64,000 nt of DNA from CAVWGP01 sp963754645 (GTDB lineage: Bacteria > Pseudomonadota > Alphaproteobacteria > Bin65), in the NCBI GenBank assembly GCA_963754645.1, contig CAVWGP010000004.1, positions 992,001 through 1,056,000 on the forward strand, written 5' to 3'. Position numbers and translations under genes: made by a program. Positions 1 to 8,897 of this stretch are shown here, piece by piece (positions within the stretch are counted from its first letter, which is position 1; every line of letters begins with the position of its first letter). The notes beneath the pieces are model-generated. The model had not been told where the DNA came from, did no database searches, and worked only from the letters and a program-made list of their open reading frames with translations.

Positions 1-1
1 C

Positions 2-527
2 ATCAATCGCCTGGCCAAAAGTTTCGCCAATGTCGTGCTGACGCAGGATTGGCACACGGCGGGCCACGTCTCCTTCGCCTCGTCGCATCCCGGCAAGAAG
101 CCGTTCGACATGATCAAGCTGCCCTATGGCGATCAGGTGCTTGTGGCCGGATCATTGCGTGCAAGGCACCGACGGCGCGGCGATCCACAAGGATATCAGC
201 ATTCCGCACGCGCAACTCGTGATCCGCAAGGGCTTCCGCAAATCGGTCGATTCCTATTCGGCGTTCCGCGAGGCCGACCGCAAGACCGTGACCGGCCTCG
301 CCGGCTACTTGAAGTCGCGCAACCTCAACCGCGTGTTCGTCACCGGCCTGGCGACCGATTTCTGCGTCGCCTGGACCGCGATGGACGCGCGCGCCGAAGG
401 CTTCGAGACCTTCGTCATCGAGGATGCGGCGCGCGGCATCGATGCCCAGGGCTCGCTCGCCAAGGCCTGGGAGGCGATGAAAAAAGCCGGCGTCAAGCGC
501 GTCAAGTCCGACGAACTGGCGGCCTGA
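2..527 (+). CDS. pncA: Nicotinamidase / isochorismatase family hydrolase, 5'-truncated by window and frameshifted
   Basis: Hydrolyses nicotinamide to nicotinate in NAD salvage (family knowledge). The reading frame is open from the window edge, so the start lies upstream. The first frame gives QDWHTAGHVSFASSHPG, the metal-site region of PncA, and ends in LPYGDQVL. The second frame resumes exactly where the family continues, with WPDHCVQGTDGAAIH, then VIRKGF (lysine) and TDFCVAWTA (catalytic cysteine). The two halves are joined by removing one base at 141-143, where CTG reads CTTG. All catalytic landmarks are present, so I treat this as one intact gene carrying a one-base insertion, probably a sequencing error. 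Its 3' end overlaps the convergent exporter gene by 26 bp. Confidence 0.85.
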
Positions 528-1398
528 CGGCGGGCGGCGCCGTTCTCGGCGCCTGCGTCGCCACGATCACGGCGCCGAGCACGACGGCGCCGCCGATCAG
601 CGCGGCCGCGCTCGGCCTCTCGCCGACGGCGAGCCACACCAGGAACGGGCCGATCACGACTTCCAGTTGCGAGAGCAGGGCGAGTTCGGCGGCCCTGAGA
701 TGGCGCGCGCCGAGTACGAAGAGCGTCGAGGGCAGCGCCATCTGCACGACGCCGAGCAGCGCCAGGTAGCGCCAGTCGCCCGGCGGAACCGCACCGATCG
801 CGGCGAAGGGCAGGGCGGCGAGCGCGCAGAACACACCGCCGCAGATCACCGCCGGGATCATGTTGCGCGCGCCGGCGCCGCGCAGGACGACGACGTTGAG
901 CCCGCCCGCGATCGCTACAACCATTGCGAGCATGTTGCCCTCGAAGGCGCCCGTGCCGACATCGCCCGCGGCCATGACGGCGATGCCGGCGAGCGTCGCG
1001 GCCAAGGCGAGCCAGATCCGCAAGCTCGGTTTCTCGCCGAGGAGAAACCACGCCAGCAGCGCCGCGATCAGCGGCGCCGCCGCGTAGAACAACATCGTAT
1101 TCGCCACCGTCGTGCGCGCGATCGCCAGCATGTAGGCGATTTGCATTGCCGCCAGGCAAAGGCCCGAAGCGGGCGCGCGCCAGCCGGCCTGGATGAAGCA
1201 GCGAGCGACGGCGCCGCGCTCGCGGATCGCCAGGGCCAGAAGCACGAACGGCGTCGCGATCGCGGCGCGCAAGCACGCGATCGTCCAATCGTCCGGCCGC
1301 TCCATCAGGCGAACGAGCGGGCCGCTCAAACTCCAGCACAACGTGGCGCCGACGACGAGTGCGACGCCGATTGGGCGGGAAGGGGGCGCGATTGTCAT
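502..1398 (-). CDS. EamA/DMT-superfamily transporter
   Basis: Inner-membrane exporter of the drug/metabolite superfamily; the substrate cannot be told from sequence. The 298-residue protein is almost entirely hydrophobic, with about ten membrane spans in two EamA repeats. The first contains GATLCWSLSGPLVRLM and AIARTTVANTMLFYAAAPL; the second contains the typical LLGVVQMALPSTLFVLGARH and VVIGPFLVWLAVGERPS. I start at the ATG at 1398 (MTIAPPSRP), thirteen codons inside the longest frame, because the upstream residues are not membrane-like. It is convergent with pncA and divergent from the hydrolase at 1528. Confidence 0.85.
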   Translation of the reverse strand: MTIAPPSRPIGVALVVGATLCWSLSGPLVRLMERPDDWTIACLRAAIATPFVLLALAIRERGAVARCFIQAGWRAPASGLCLAAMQIAYMLAIARTTVANTMLFYAAAPLIAALLAWFLLGEKPSLRIWLALAATLAGIAVMAAGDVGTGAFEGNMLAMVVAIAGGLNVVVLRGAGARNMIPAVICGGVFCALAALPFAAIGAVPPGDWRYLALLGVVQMALPSTLFVLGARHLRAAELALLSQLEVVIGPFLVWLAVGERPSAAALIGGAVVLGAVIVATQAPRTAPPAVRPPVRRT

Positions 1399-1527
1399 GA
1401 AGCAACGGGTTCTAAGCCAAGCGCCGGCCGCCGGCAATCTTCAGGATCGATTCACGAATTGACAAATTCTTCATGGATTTCACATGAAACATCGGTAGAA
1501 GTAGCGATATTTGCAGGAGTTTGCGCG

Positions 1528-2385
1528 GTGGAGCCGGTTAAGAATTACGTCCTCGGAATGACGGCCGCTCGCGGCTTTCACCGCATCCATTATTCGGAGT
1601 GGGGCGACCCGCGCAATTCGCGCGTGTTGATTTGCGTGCACGGATTGACGCGCAACAAACGCGATTTCGACGGGCTGGCTTCGGCTCTGACGGGGCGCTA
1701 CCGGGTGATCTGCCCCGACGTGGCCGGGCGCGGGGAGAGCGACTGGATCGCCGAGGAGGACTACAACTATACGCAGTATTGCGCTGACATGTCTGCAATC
1801 ATAGCGAGAAGCGGCGCCGAGCAGGTCGATTGGCTCGGAACCTCGATGGGCGGCATCGTCGGCATGCTGCTGGCGGCTCAGGCGAAGACGCCGATCCGGC
1901 GCCTGGTGATCAACGATATCGGGCCCTTCATTCCCAAATCGGCGCTCGAGACGATTTTCGACTATCTCAAGGATTTTCCCGAGTTCGACACGATCGGCGC
2001 CGCCGCCGAATATCTGGCGCGCGTCAATGCCGGCTTCGGCCGCCTGTCGCGCGCGCAGTGGGTGTCGCTCGCCGAAACCGGCGCGCGCCGGCGCGACGAC
2101 GGAAAATATGTCTGGAAATTCGATCCCGCCATCGCCAAAGCCCTGCTCGCCCAGCCCGCCGCCGATGTCGTTCTATGGCCGGTTTGGGACCGCATCCGGG
2201 TGCCTGTTATGGTCATGCGCGGCGCCGAGTCGGAACTGCTGCCGGCGGCCGTGGCCGAGGAAATGACCCGGCGAGGACCCAAGGCGCGGCTCACAACCAT
2301 CGCCGACGCCGGCCACGCCCCGGCGCTGCGCGACCCGGCGCAGATCGCCCTGGTGCGGGACTTTCTGACCGCCCCCGGATCCTAA
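1528..2385 (+). CDS. Alpha/beta-fold hydrolase
   Basis: Soluble alpha/beta hydrolase of 285 residues and unknown substrate. Near the N-terminus VLICVHGLTRNKRDFDGLA holds the HG oxyanion region. The nucleophile elbow is LGTSMGGIVGM (G-T-S-M-G). Asp is expected from VMRGAESELLPA and the catalytic His from DAGHAPALRDPAQ. The frame is open much further upstream but that part is antisense to the exporter. A GTG at 1528 is preceded by AGGAG at 1515-1519 with 8 nt spacing, and I prefer it to the ATG at 1558. It is followed after 98 bp by the protein kinase gene. Confidence 0.85.
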   Translation: MEPVKNYVLGMTAARGFHRIHYSEWGDPRNSRVLICVHGLTRNKRDFDGLASALTGRYRVICPDVAGRGESDWIAEEDYNYTQYCADMSAIIARSGAEQVDWLGTSMGGIVGMLLAAQAKTPIRRLVINDIGPFIPKSALETIFDYLKDFPEFDTIGAAAEYLARVNAGFGRLSRAQWVSLAETGARRRDDGKYVWKFDPAIAKALLAQPAADVVLWPVWDRIRVPVMVMRGAESELLPAAVAEEMTRRGPKARLTTIADAGHAPALRDPAQIALVRDFLTAPGS

Positions 2386-2483
2386 GACCGTCCCGCAGCG
2401 AGCTTAATTGCAGATTCAGCAAGCCTGCGCCATTATCCGGCTCCGCGCCCGCAACGGCGTCTGGAATATGGGAAGCACGGTCG

Positions 2484-4256
2484 ATGGCTCATTCCGAAGA
2501 GATGCGCAACGCCCTGGCCAAGGGCTACGAGATCGAAGGCTATCGGATCGAAAGTATCCTGGGCGCCGGCGGTTTCGGCGTCACCTATCTCGCGACCGAA
2601 CTTTCGATCAACCGCAAGGTCGCGATCAAGGAGTATCTGCCCAACGGCATCGCCATCCGCGGCCGCGACGATGTGTCGGTGCATCCGCTGACCAGCGGGG
2701 ACAAGGACGACTACCAGTGGGGACTCGACCGCTTCAAGAAGGAAGCCGAAACCCTGGTTTCGTTCCAGCACCCCAATATCGTCATGGTCTTCCGCTTTTT
2801 CACCGCCAACGGCACCGCCTATCTCGTCATGGCCTATGTCGACGGCGAGAGCCTATCGGCGATCCTGGAGCGCGCCGGGACCCTCAGCGAAGCCGAGTTG
2901 CGCGAGATGCTCGATCCCCTCTTGAGCGGACTTGAGCATGTCCATCGCGCCGGCTTCCTGCATCGCGACATCAAGCCCGGCAACATCTATATCCGGCGCG
3001 ACGGTTCGCCCGTGCTGCTCGATTTCGGCGCCGCGCGCCTGGCGATGGGCGGCCGCAGCCAGAGCCTGACGTCGATCGTTTCCGCCGGCTATGCGCCGTT
3101 CGAACAATACACGACGCGCGGCAATCAGGGACCTTGGAGCGACATCTACGCCCTGGGCGGCGTGCTCTATCGTGCCGCGCTCGGTCAAAGGCCGCCCGAC
3201 GCGCCGGATCGCATTCGCAACGATCCCTATGTTTCCGCCGTCACGGCCGGCCAGGGCAATTTCAGCCATACGTTCCTCGCCGCGATCGACGCGGCGCTGC
3301 AAGTCGACGAGGAGAAGCGGCCGCAAAGCGTCGCCGATTGGCGTCCGCTGTTCGACGGCAAGCCGGCGGCGGCGCAGCCCACCGTCATGGCGCGCAAGCC
3401 CGGGCCGCCGCCGGAGCCAACACTGGTGGCCGGCGCCGCGCCGCAAGCGGTCCGCGACCGGACGGCGCCCACCGCGCCGACGGCGCCGCCGCCCGCGCGC
3501 CAAGCAGCGGACCAAGCCGACATGCAATGGCCGGCGGTTGCGTCCGAGGGCCGGCGCGGCCGATCAATTCCAGCCGACGAAGGAATTACGCGGCCGCCGC
3601 CGCCCGCGCCCCCGCCGCGCCGCGGCCGCGTCATTGCCGAAACCGGCCAAGCGCGCGGCAGTTCGGCCAAGTGGTTCGTCATTATCGGGCTGTCCGCCTT
3701 CGCGATCGCTGGCGCGGCCGCCGGCGGCTATTTCATCGTCGACAGCCAGCGCAAGTCCGAGCTGGAAAAGCGCGCCGCCGATGCGCGCAACGCCCTGGCG
3801 CGGGCGAGCAGCGCGATCGACAGCGGAAAATTCGAGGACGCCGAGCGCGAGATCGCCGAGGCCGAAAAAATGGCGCCCAAAATGCCCGAAGTCGGCGACA
3901 TGCGCGCCAAGCTCGAGCAGGAACGCGGCAAACGCACGGTGCAGGAGGCGACGGTGCGCGTCCGCCAGCTGATCGGTCAGGCGCGCGAAGCCATGCAGCG
4001 CCGCGATTTTGCCGCGGCGGAAAAAGCGCTCAACGACGCCGACGAGCTTGCCAAGCGCCACAATCTCGCTGCCTTCGTCGCCGAAATCGTCCGCGTGCGC
4101 ACCGAGCTTGCGGCGGCGCGGCGTTTGCCCGATACCTCGTCGGGCACGCCCTCGACATCGGGCGGACCTGTCGCCGGCGCGACCTGGCCGCGCAACGCGG
4201 AGATGCGCCGCGCCGTCGATAGCACGATCGTCCGAATAGCGCCGCGCGGATATTGA
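2484..4256 (+). CDS. Membrane-anchored Ser/Thr protein kinase
   Basis: Hanks-type kinase of 590 residues. The N-terminal kinase domain (about residues 17-290) has the glycine loop LGAGGFGVTYLAT, VAIKEY with the ATP lysine near residue 49, HRDIKPGNI with the catalytic Asp near 162, DFGAA near 180, and SAGYAPFEQY in the activation loop, so it should be active. A proline/alanine-rich linker (about 290-390) follows. One transmembrane helix at about 397-419 (WFVIIGLSAFAIAGAAAGG) then leads into an alanine/glutamate-rich coiled coil (about 425-540). The kinase should be cytoplasmic and the coiled coil periplasmic, which suggests envelope sensing. The stop overlaps the next gene's TTG start by 3 bases, so the two are probably co-translated. 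No phosphatase partner is adjacent. Confidence 0.9.
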   Translation: MAHSEEMRNALAKGYEIEGYRIESILGAGGFGVTYLATELSINRKVAIKEYLPNGIAIRGRDDVSVHPLTSGDKDDYQWGLDRFKKEAETLVSFQHPNIVMVFRFFTANGTAYLVMAYVDGESLSAILERAGTLSEAELREMLDPLLSGLEHVHRAGFLHRDIKPGNIYIRRDGSPVLLDFGAARLAMGGRSQSLTSIVSAGYAPFEQYTTRGNQGPWSDIYALGGVLYRAALGQRPPDAPDRIRNDPYVSAVTAGQGNFSHTFLAAIDAALQVDEEKRPQSVADWRPLFDGKPAAAQPTVMARKPGPPPEPTLVAGAAPQAVRDRTAPTAPTAPPPARQAADQADMQWPAVASEGRRGRSIPADEGITRPPPPAPPPRRGRVIAETGQARGSSAKWFVIIGLSAFAIAGAAAGGYFIVDSQRKSELEKRAADARNALARASSAIDSGKFEDAEREIAEAEKMAPKMPEVGDMRAKLEQERGKRTVQEATVRVRQLIGQAREAMQRRDFAAAEKALNDADELAKRHNLAAFVAEIVRVRTELAAARRLPDTSSGTPSTSGGPVAGATWPRNAEMRRAVDSTIVRIAPRGY

Positions 4257-5249
4257 TCGAGGCCGGAATTCCGCCCCTCCCACTGCGGGAATTCCGCGCC
4301 CGTTTCCCGTGGTACGGCGGCGATTTGCAAACGCTGCGCAACATGGTCGTGCGATCGCACCCGTCATTTGGCGATGCGCCCGGCGAGCGAACGATCTTTC
4401 CGATGGCGGACGGCACCGGCGACGCGCTGATCGGCACTTGGCATCGGCCGGGCGCGCCGGAAAGTTCAACGCTCGTCGTTCTCGTCCACGGAACTCACCG
4501 GTTGCGCGGATAGCTTTTACGTGCTTGCAACGGCGCGCCATTTGCTCGATCGCGGGTTCGCCGTGCTCCGCCTCAATTTGCGCGGCGCCGGCGCTTCGGC
4601 GGGGCAGTGCGCCGAGCAATATCATGCCGGCCGCTCGGCGGACCTGAGGACCGTCATCGCGTCGCTCGCCCGCGATCACGGCGCCGAACGAATTTTCGCG
4701 GTGGGGTATTCGCTCGGCGGCAATCTGCTGTTGAAGCTGCTTGGCGAGGATGGCGCGGCGACGCCGCTCGCCGGCGCTGCCTCGGTATCGGCGCCGCTCG
4801 ACCTAGCCGCCGCCGCGGCGCGTATGCGCCGGTTGCGCAACCGGATTTATGAAAATTACCTGCTGCGGCGCATGAAGACAGAGGTGCTTGCTTCGCGCGG
4901 CGGATTCGCGGGCGGTCTCGCCGATGCGGCGCGCGCGGCAAGCACCATCGTGGAATTCGACGACACCGTCATCGCCCCGCGCTACGGCTTCGCCTCGGCG
5001 GTCGATTACTACGCGCGCTGCTCGTCCGCCGGATTTTTACCGAATGTTGCCGTTCCGACGCTGCTCATCCACGCCGAAAACGATCCGTGGATACCGGCCG
5101 ACGCTTATCGGGCGATTTCGTGGCGCGCGCTGCCCAAGCTCACACCGCTGACTGCGGCCGGCGGCGGCCATGTCGGCTTCCATGCGGCAAATACGCGCAT
5201 CGCGTGGCACGATCGCGCGATCGCGGCGTATTTCGGCGCCCGTTTGTGA
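4253..5249 (+). CDS. YheT-like alpha/beta hydrolase, one-base frameshift
   Basis: Predicted alpha/beta hydrolase of the YheT/embryogenesis-associated EMB8 group. The N-terminal part has PWYGGDLQTLRN, typical of this family, and TLVVLVHG. The frame then breaks. The next frame continues directly as LTGCADSFYVLATARHL, followed by LNLRGAGASAGQ, the nucleophile elbow VGYSLGGNLLLKLLGE, and a C-terminal ENDPWIPADAY and GGGHVGFH (acid and His). One extra A at 4492-4493 (GGACTC read as GGAACTC) explains the break. The joined product is about 331 residues, normal for the family. The start is a TTG overlapping the kinase stop; a later start would lose the conserved N-terminal motif. Confidence 0.8.
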
Positions 5250-5272
5250 CGCGCAGCCGTTGCGTTATTTTT
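5249..5272 (+). terminator. Weak candidate terminator after the YheT-like hydrolase
   Basis: ACGC and GCGT form a short stem around a 9-nt loop directly after the stop codon, followed by TTATTTTTT. The T-tract is good but the stem is only four pairs, so this is a weak call. Confidence 0.3.
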
Positions 5273-5414
5273 TCGTCAAATCGTCGTCAAAAATAAGCGA
5301 GGTGTTGAATTCGGGGACGTGAATCGCTTCTCTTGATGCGAACCGGACAATTCGCACCATGAGCAGAACGACTGAACCGAACCATCGGCGGCGTTGCGGA
5401 CGAGCCGAGGTTCG

Positions 5415-5981
5415 ATGCCCCGGCGGCCGAATGAGCGCGCGATGAGCATCGGCCAGCGAGCTGAGCGTCCGAAGCCTTTGCCATCCGCGCCGGTCCTGGA
5501 GCTTGTTGACCAGTTCGTGCCATATCGAATGGCGCGAATCGAATTTCGGCTCTCGATCGTCGCCAACGCGATCGCGCGTCGCTTCGGCGTCGCGCGCATC
5601 GCGCTCAGGGTGATCGCCGTGCTCGCCAGGCACGAGAAGATGCGGATATCCGCGCTCGCGGAGCGCACGCCGCTTCGGATATCGGCCCTCTCGCGCATAC
5701 TGACGGATATGGAGCGGCAGGGTCTGGTGGCCCGTGGCCGCGTCGCGCGCGGCGCGGCGTCGGGCGATCAGCGGGCGGTGGCTGTGTCGCTTACCCAAGC
5801 GGGGCGCGACTTGGCCGACCGCGTTCATGCATTGTTTCACAAGATCGATTCGCTTCTATTGGCCAACTTCTCCGCCGAAGAGCGGCGGAGCTTGATCGGG
5901 CTGCTGCGGCGGTTGGAAGACGGGGCCGCGGTTGTGGAAGTTCAGTTCGCCGCCAAGACGAGACCGCGGCGCAAGCGCTGA
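5415..5981 (+). CDS. MarR-family transcriptional regulator
   Basis: Winged-helix regulator of 188 residues. The centre has the MarR pattern: ALRVIAVLARHEKMRISALA, then RISALSRILTDMERQGLVAR as recognition helix and wing approach, and AVSLTQAGRDLADRVHALF as the dimerisation helix. The C-terminus is basic (KTRPRRKR). Start choice is uncertain: TTG 5394, ATG 5415 and ATG 5442 are all in frame; a GAGG lies 4 nt before 5415. No obvious target operon is divergent from it, so its ligand and targets cannot be inferred. Confidence 0.8.
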   Translation: MPRRPNERAMSIGQRAERPKPLPSAPVLELVDQFVPYRMARIEFRLSIVANAIARRFGVARIALRVIAVLARHEKMRISALAERTPLRISALSRILTDMERQGLVARGRVARGAASGDQRAVAVSLTQAGRDLADRVHALFHKIDSLLLANFSAEERRSLIGLLRRLEDGAAVVEVQFAAKTRPRRKR

Positions 5982-6126
5982 TGGAGGCCGGCGGCGCACC
6001 GCCGATGGTTTCCAAGGAAAGCAATATTTAACATTATCTTCTTGCTATTGGACTCAGATTGCATCCGAGCGAGAATTTTGCACGCGGCTCCGCCCGAGCC
6101 GCGGCCACAATCGAATTGGAGTGGCC

Positions 6127-6945
6127 ATGATGAACGACCTCAACGCGATCAACGCCTTCATTCCAAAATTGCGGCGCCATGCGCGCATGTTGGTCGGCCA
6201 TCGTGAGGTCGCGGACCGGCTGCTGCTGCAAATCATCGGCAAATCGCTCGTGGGCATCGACGCCGCGTCGTCAGGAACGCAGATCACGTTGACCTTGTTT
6301 CGCGCTTTCGCGCGCTTGGTCGCCGGAACGAACTGGGCGGCGTTTATTTCGGCGCCGCGGATCGAGCAGCCGAACGCCGGGGCCCCGATTCCGGGGCTCT
6401 TGTCCTTGCCGATCTTCCGGCGCCAGGTGCTGTTGCTGGCCGATGTCGAGAAATTCGAACTCGCCGACGTGGCATACATCCTGGAGATCACCGAAGAATC
6501 CGCAAGCTGGCACTTGGCGGAAAGCCGCGCCGCGCTCGCGGCGGCCAAGCCCGCTCGGGTCATGATCATCGAAGACGATCCGATCATTTCGATGGACCTT
6601 GCCTTCATGGTCGAGGAGGCGGGGCACGAAGTGGTGGCGATCGCTTCGCGCGAGAACGAGGCTGTCGAGCGGGCCGCCACGGCCAAGGCCGACATCATTC
6701 TTTCCGACGTTCAATTGAAGGACGGGGGTAACGGTCTCGATGCCGTGCGGCGGATTACCGGTTCGTTCGCCGTCCCGGTGATTTTCATCACGGCGTTTCC
6801 GGAGCGGCTGATGACCGGCGATCCGCTGGAGCCGGCATTCGTGATATCGAAACCCTACGATATCGATACGGTGCGCACGGCGCTGCTGCAGACCCTCAGC
6901 CTGATGCGCGGCGAGGCGGACGCGATCATCGACGTTGCGGCGTGA
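6127..6945 (+). CDS. phyR: PhyR-type general stress response regulator (sigma-like domain plus receiver)
   Basis: PhyR is the anti-anti-sigma factor of the alphaproteobacterial general stress response: phosphorylated PhyR sequesters NepR and frees sigma EcfG (established knowledge). This 272-residue protein has the hallmark layout. Residues about 1-135 are an ECF-sigma-like domain (MLVGHREVADRLLLQ and LLADVEKFELADVAYIL). Residues about 145-260 are a receiver with MIIEDDPIISMDLA, the phospho-acceptor Asp in ILSDVQLKDGG, and FITAFPERLMTG followed by SKPYD, the FATGUY-type variant. ATG 6127 is taken as the start; ATG 6130 is adjacent. No nepR or ecfG reading frame is visible next to it, which is unusual. 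A sensor kinase follows immediately. Confidence 0.9.
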   Translation: MMNDLNAINAFIPKLRRHARMLVGHREVADRLLLQIIGKSLVGIDAASSGTQITLTLFRAFARLVAGTNWAAFISAPRIEQPNAGAPIPGLLSLPIFRRQVLLLADVEKFELADVAYILEITEESASWHLAESRAALAAAKPARVMIIEDDPIISMDLAFMVEEAGHEVVAIASRENEAVERAATAKADIILSDVQLKDGGNGLDAVRRITGSFAVPVIFITAFPERLMTGDPLEPAFVISKPYDIDTVRTALLQTLSLMRGEADAIIDVAA

Positions 6946-6955
6946 GGGCCGCCTC

Positions 6956-8728
6956 GTGACCGGCGCGATGCTCTCGCAATTGCCGTTTTCGACGCGGATC
7001 ACGCGTCCGGTCGCCGCCGCGCGGCGCGGCATCGCGCGCGTTTCGCTACGCGGCCGAGTGCTCATCCTGCTGGCATGTTCGATCCTGCCCGCGATCGTTG
7101 CCCAGCTCGCCTTCGCCTACCAGGAATTTCGCGACGACGTGCAGCGCGAAGAAGAGCGGATGGTGTTGCTCGCAAGCGCCGCCGCCGGGCGCCTCGATCA
7201 GTTCCTGACCGGGACCGAAGGCTTAATGGCCCTGCTCGCCACGCAAGCCGCGACCCTAATGGCGGATCCGGCTATGTGCTCGGCCCGCCTGATGGCGATA
7301 CAAACGGTGTTTCGCGCGCGGTATGCGACCCTGACTCTGCTCGACCGGAGCGGTGGGGCAATCTGCAGCTCGCGCCTCGACATCGTCGGGCAATCCTTCG
7401 CGGATTGGCGGCAATTTCGGACTGCGATCGTGGAGCGCCGCTTCACGTTCGGCGATATTGTGCTGTCCGGGCGGGTGAGCAATCTACCGGTCTTGACCTT
7501 GGCGTATCCGGTCACGGCCGCCGACGGATCGGCCACGGCCGTGATCATCGTCAGCCTTCGCCTTGAATATCTCGGTACGCTCACGGAAACAGGGCTGCAT
7601 CAGGCCAATATGGTCACGGCGCTGGTGGATCGCCAGGGCACCGGGTGGTCGAGCCGGCGCGGGTCGCTCGCACACCTGCCGCCGCCGGCCGCGCTGACGG
7701 CGTCGCTCGCGCGCGCGACCGTCAATTTCAGTCATCGCTTCGAGGATGGCCGCTCATATTCGTACTTCGCAACTCCCTTGGTCCGCGAAGCGGGGCTTCA
7801 TCTCGTGCTTGGCGCGCCGAGCGGGACCTTGCATGGGCATTTGCTGTCGAAGCTCGGCTACGAGATCGTCTTCATGCTGATCTTCTGCCCACTGGCGCTC
7901 GGCGGCATGTATGTCGCGACCAAGCAATTCGTTTTGAGGCCGCTCGGGCAATTGCAGGCGGCGATCGTCAGCTATCGGCCGGGCGCCCGCGTCGGCTACC
8001 ACGCGGCTGCCGGCGCGCCGCCCGAATTCGTGCGGATCGGCGATGCATTCTCAGCGCTAGCCGATGCCGTCGCGGACCTGCACGAGAAGCAGGGCGCATT
8101 GCTGGCGCAGCGCGAGCTCATGATCCGCGAGGTCCACCATCGCATCAAGAACAACCTGCAACAGGTTTCGAGCCTGCTGAGGCTCCAGGCGCGTCGCACG
8201 GTCGATCCCACGGCGAAAAGCCACTTGATCGGCGCGCAGACGCGCATTCACGTCATCGGCGCGGTGCATGGCCAGCTCTACGCGCGAGAGCCGTCGGCCC
8301 TGGTCGAAGTCGGCGGCCTCATCGCGTCGATCGCGACGCAGGTGCACAATTCATCGGCGCCGCGCGACCGGGTGCGGCTCGTGTGCGCGGTGGAGTCGCT
8401 GATGTTGCCGTCGGAATACAGCGTCTCGCTCTGCCTGGTCGTCACCGAATGCCTGACCAATTCCTACAAATACGCGTTTCCCGACAATCGCCGCGGCACG
8501 GTGACGGTGCGGCTCGCCAAAGCCGAAGAGCCGGGACATATGCGGCTTGAGGTGAACGACGACGGCATCGGCTTGCCGGCGGTCGAAGTCCAGAACGTCG
8601 AGCCGGGATTCGGCGCCATGCTGGTGCGCGCGCTGGCCCGTCAGCTCGATGGCAAGATCGAGATCACGACCGGCCACGGCGCGGGGCTCGCGGTCACATT
8701 TCCAATTCCAGCCGGCGCGAAGACGTGA
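6956..8728 (+). CDS. HWE/HisKA_2-type sensor histidine kinase
   Basis: Membrane sensor kinase of 590 residues, probably the PhyR partner. An N-terminal transmembrane helix (LILLACSILPAIVAQLAFAY) is followed by a periplasmic region of roughly 230 residues resembling a dCache sensor, and a second helix (IVFMLIFCPLALGGMYVA). The cytoplasmic part has the HisKA_2 phospho-site box REVHHRIKNNLQQVSSLL and an ATPase domain with VVTECLTNSYKYAFP (N box) and VNDDGIGLP (G1 box). Such kinases commonly phosphorylate PhyR. The GTG at 6956 has GAGG 9 nt upstream inside the end of phyR; TTG 6935 would overlap phyR. The 10-bp spacing suggests one transcript. Confidence 0.88.
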   Translation: MTGAMLSQLPFSTRITRPVAAARRGIARVSLRGRVLILLACSILPAIVAQLAFAYQEFRDDVQREEERMVLLASAAAGRLDQFLTGTEGLMALLATQAATLMADPAMCSARLMAIQTVFRARYATLTLLDRSGGAICSSRLDIVGQSFADWRQFRTAIVERRFTFGDIVLSGRVSNLPVLTLAYPVTAADGSATAVIIVSLRLEYLGTLTETGLHQANMVTALVDRQGTGWSSRRGSLAHLPPPAALTASLARATVNFSHRFEDGRSYSYFATPLVREAGLHLVLGAPSGTLHGHLLSKLGYEIVFMLIFCPLALGGMYVATKQFVLRPLGQLQAAIVSYRPGARVGYHAAAGAPPEFVRIGDAFSALADAVADLHEKQGALLAQRELMIREVHHRIKNNLQQVSSLLRLQARRTVDPTAKSHLIGAQTRIHVIGAVHGQLYAREPSALVEVGGLIASIATQVHNSSAPRDRVRLVCAVESLMLPSEYSVSLCLVVTECLTNSYKYAFPDNRRGTVTVRLAKAEEPGHMRLEVNDDGIGLPAVEVQNVEPGFGAMLVRALARQLDGKIEITTGHGAGLAVTFPIPAGAKT

Positions 8729-8897
8729 TGGTTTTCCTCCGGTTTTGGACGCTTGGCGGGCTCCCGACAATTCGTGGCTGAAGAGCCTATTTCAGCCGCT
8801 TGGCAGGGCCTACGATGCGCACAGGCCTATTGCAGCCGCTGGCTCACAAGATTTCACCGCGCCCGGGGCGGCCAATCGCATTCGATCGGAGCCGGCG

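Noticed and set aside
1459..1490. TTGACA as a promoter for the alpha/beta hydrolase at 1528
   Set aside because: The -35-like hexamer is perfect but no acceptable -10 hexamer lies 16-18 nt downstream.
5982..6126. EcfG-type promoter or a nepR gene upstream of phyR
   Set aside because: A GGAA is present but no matching second element at the right spacing, and no small frame resembling NepR was seen.
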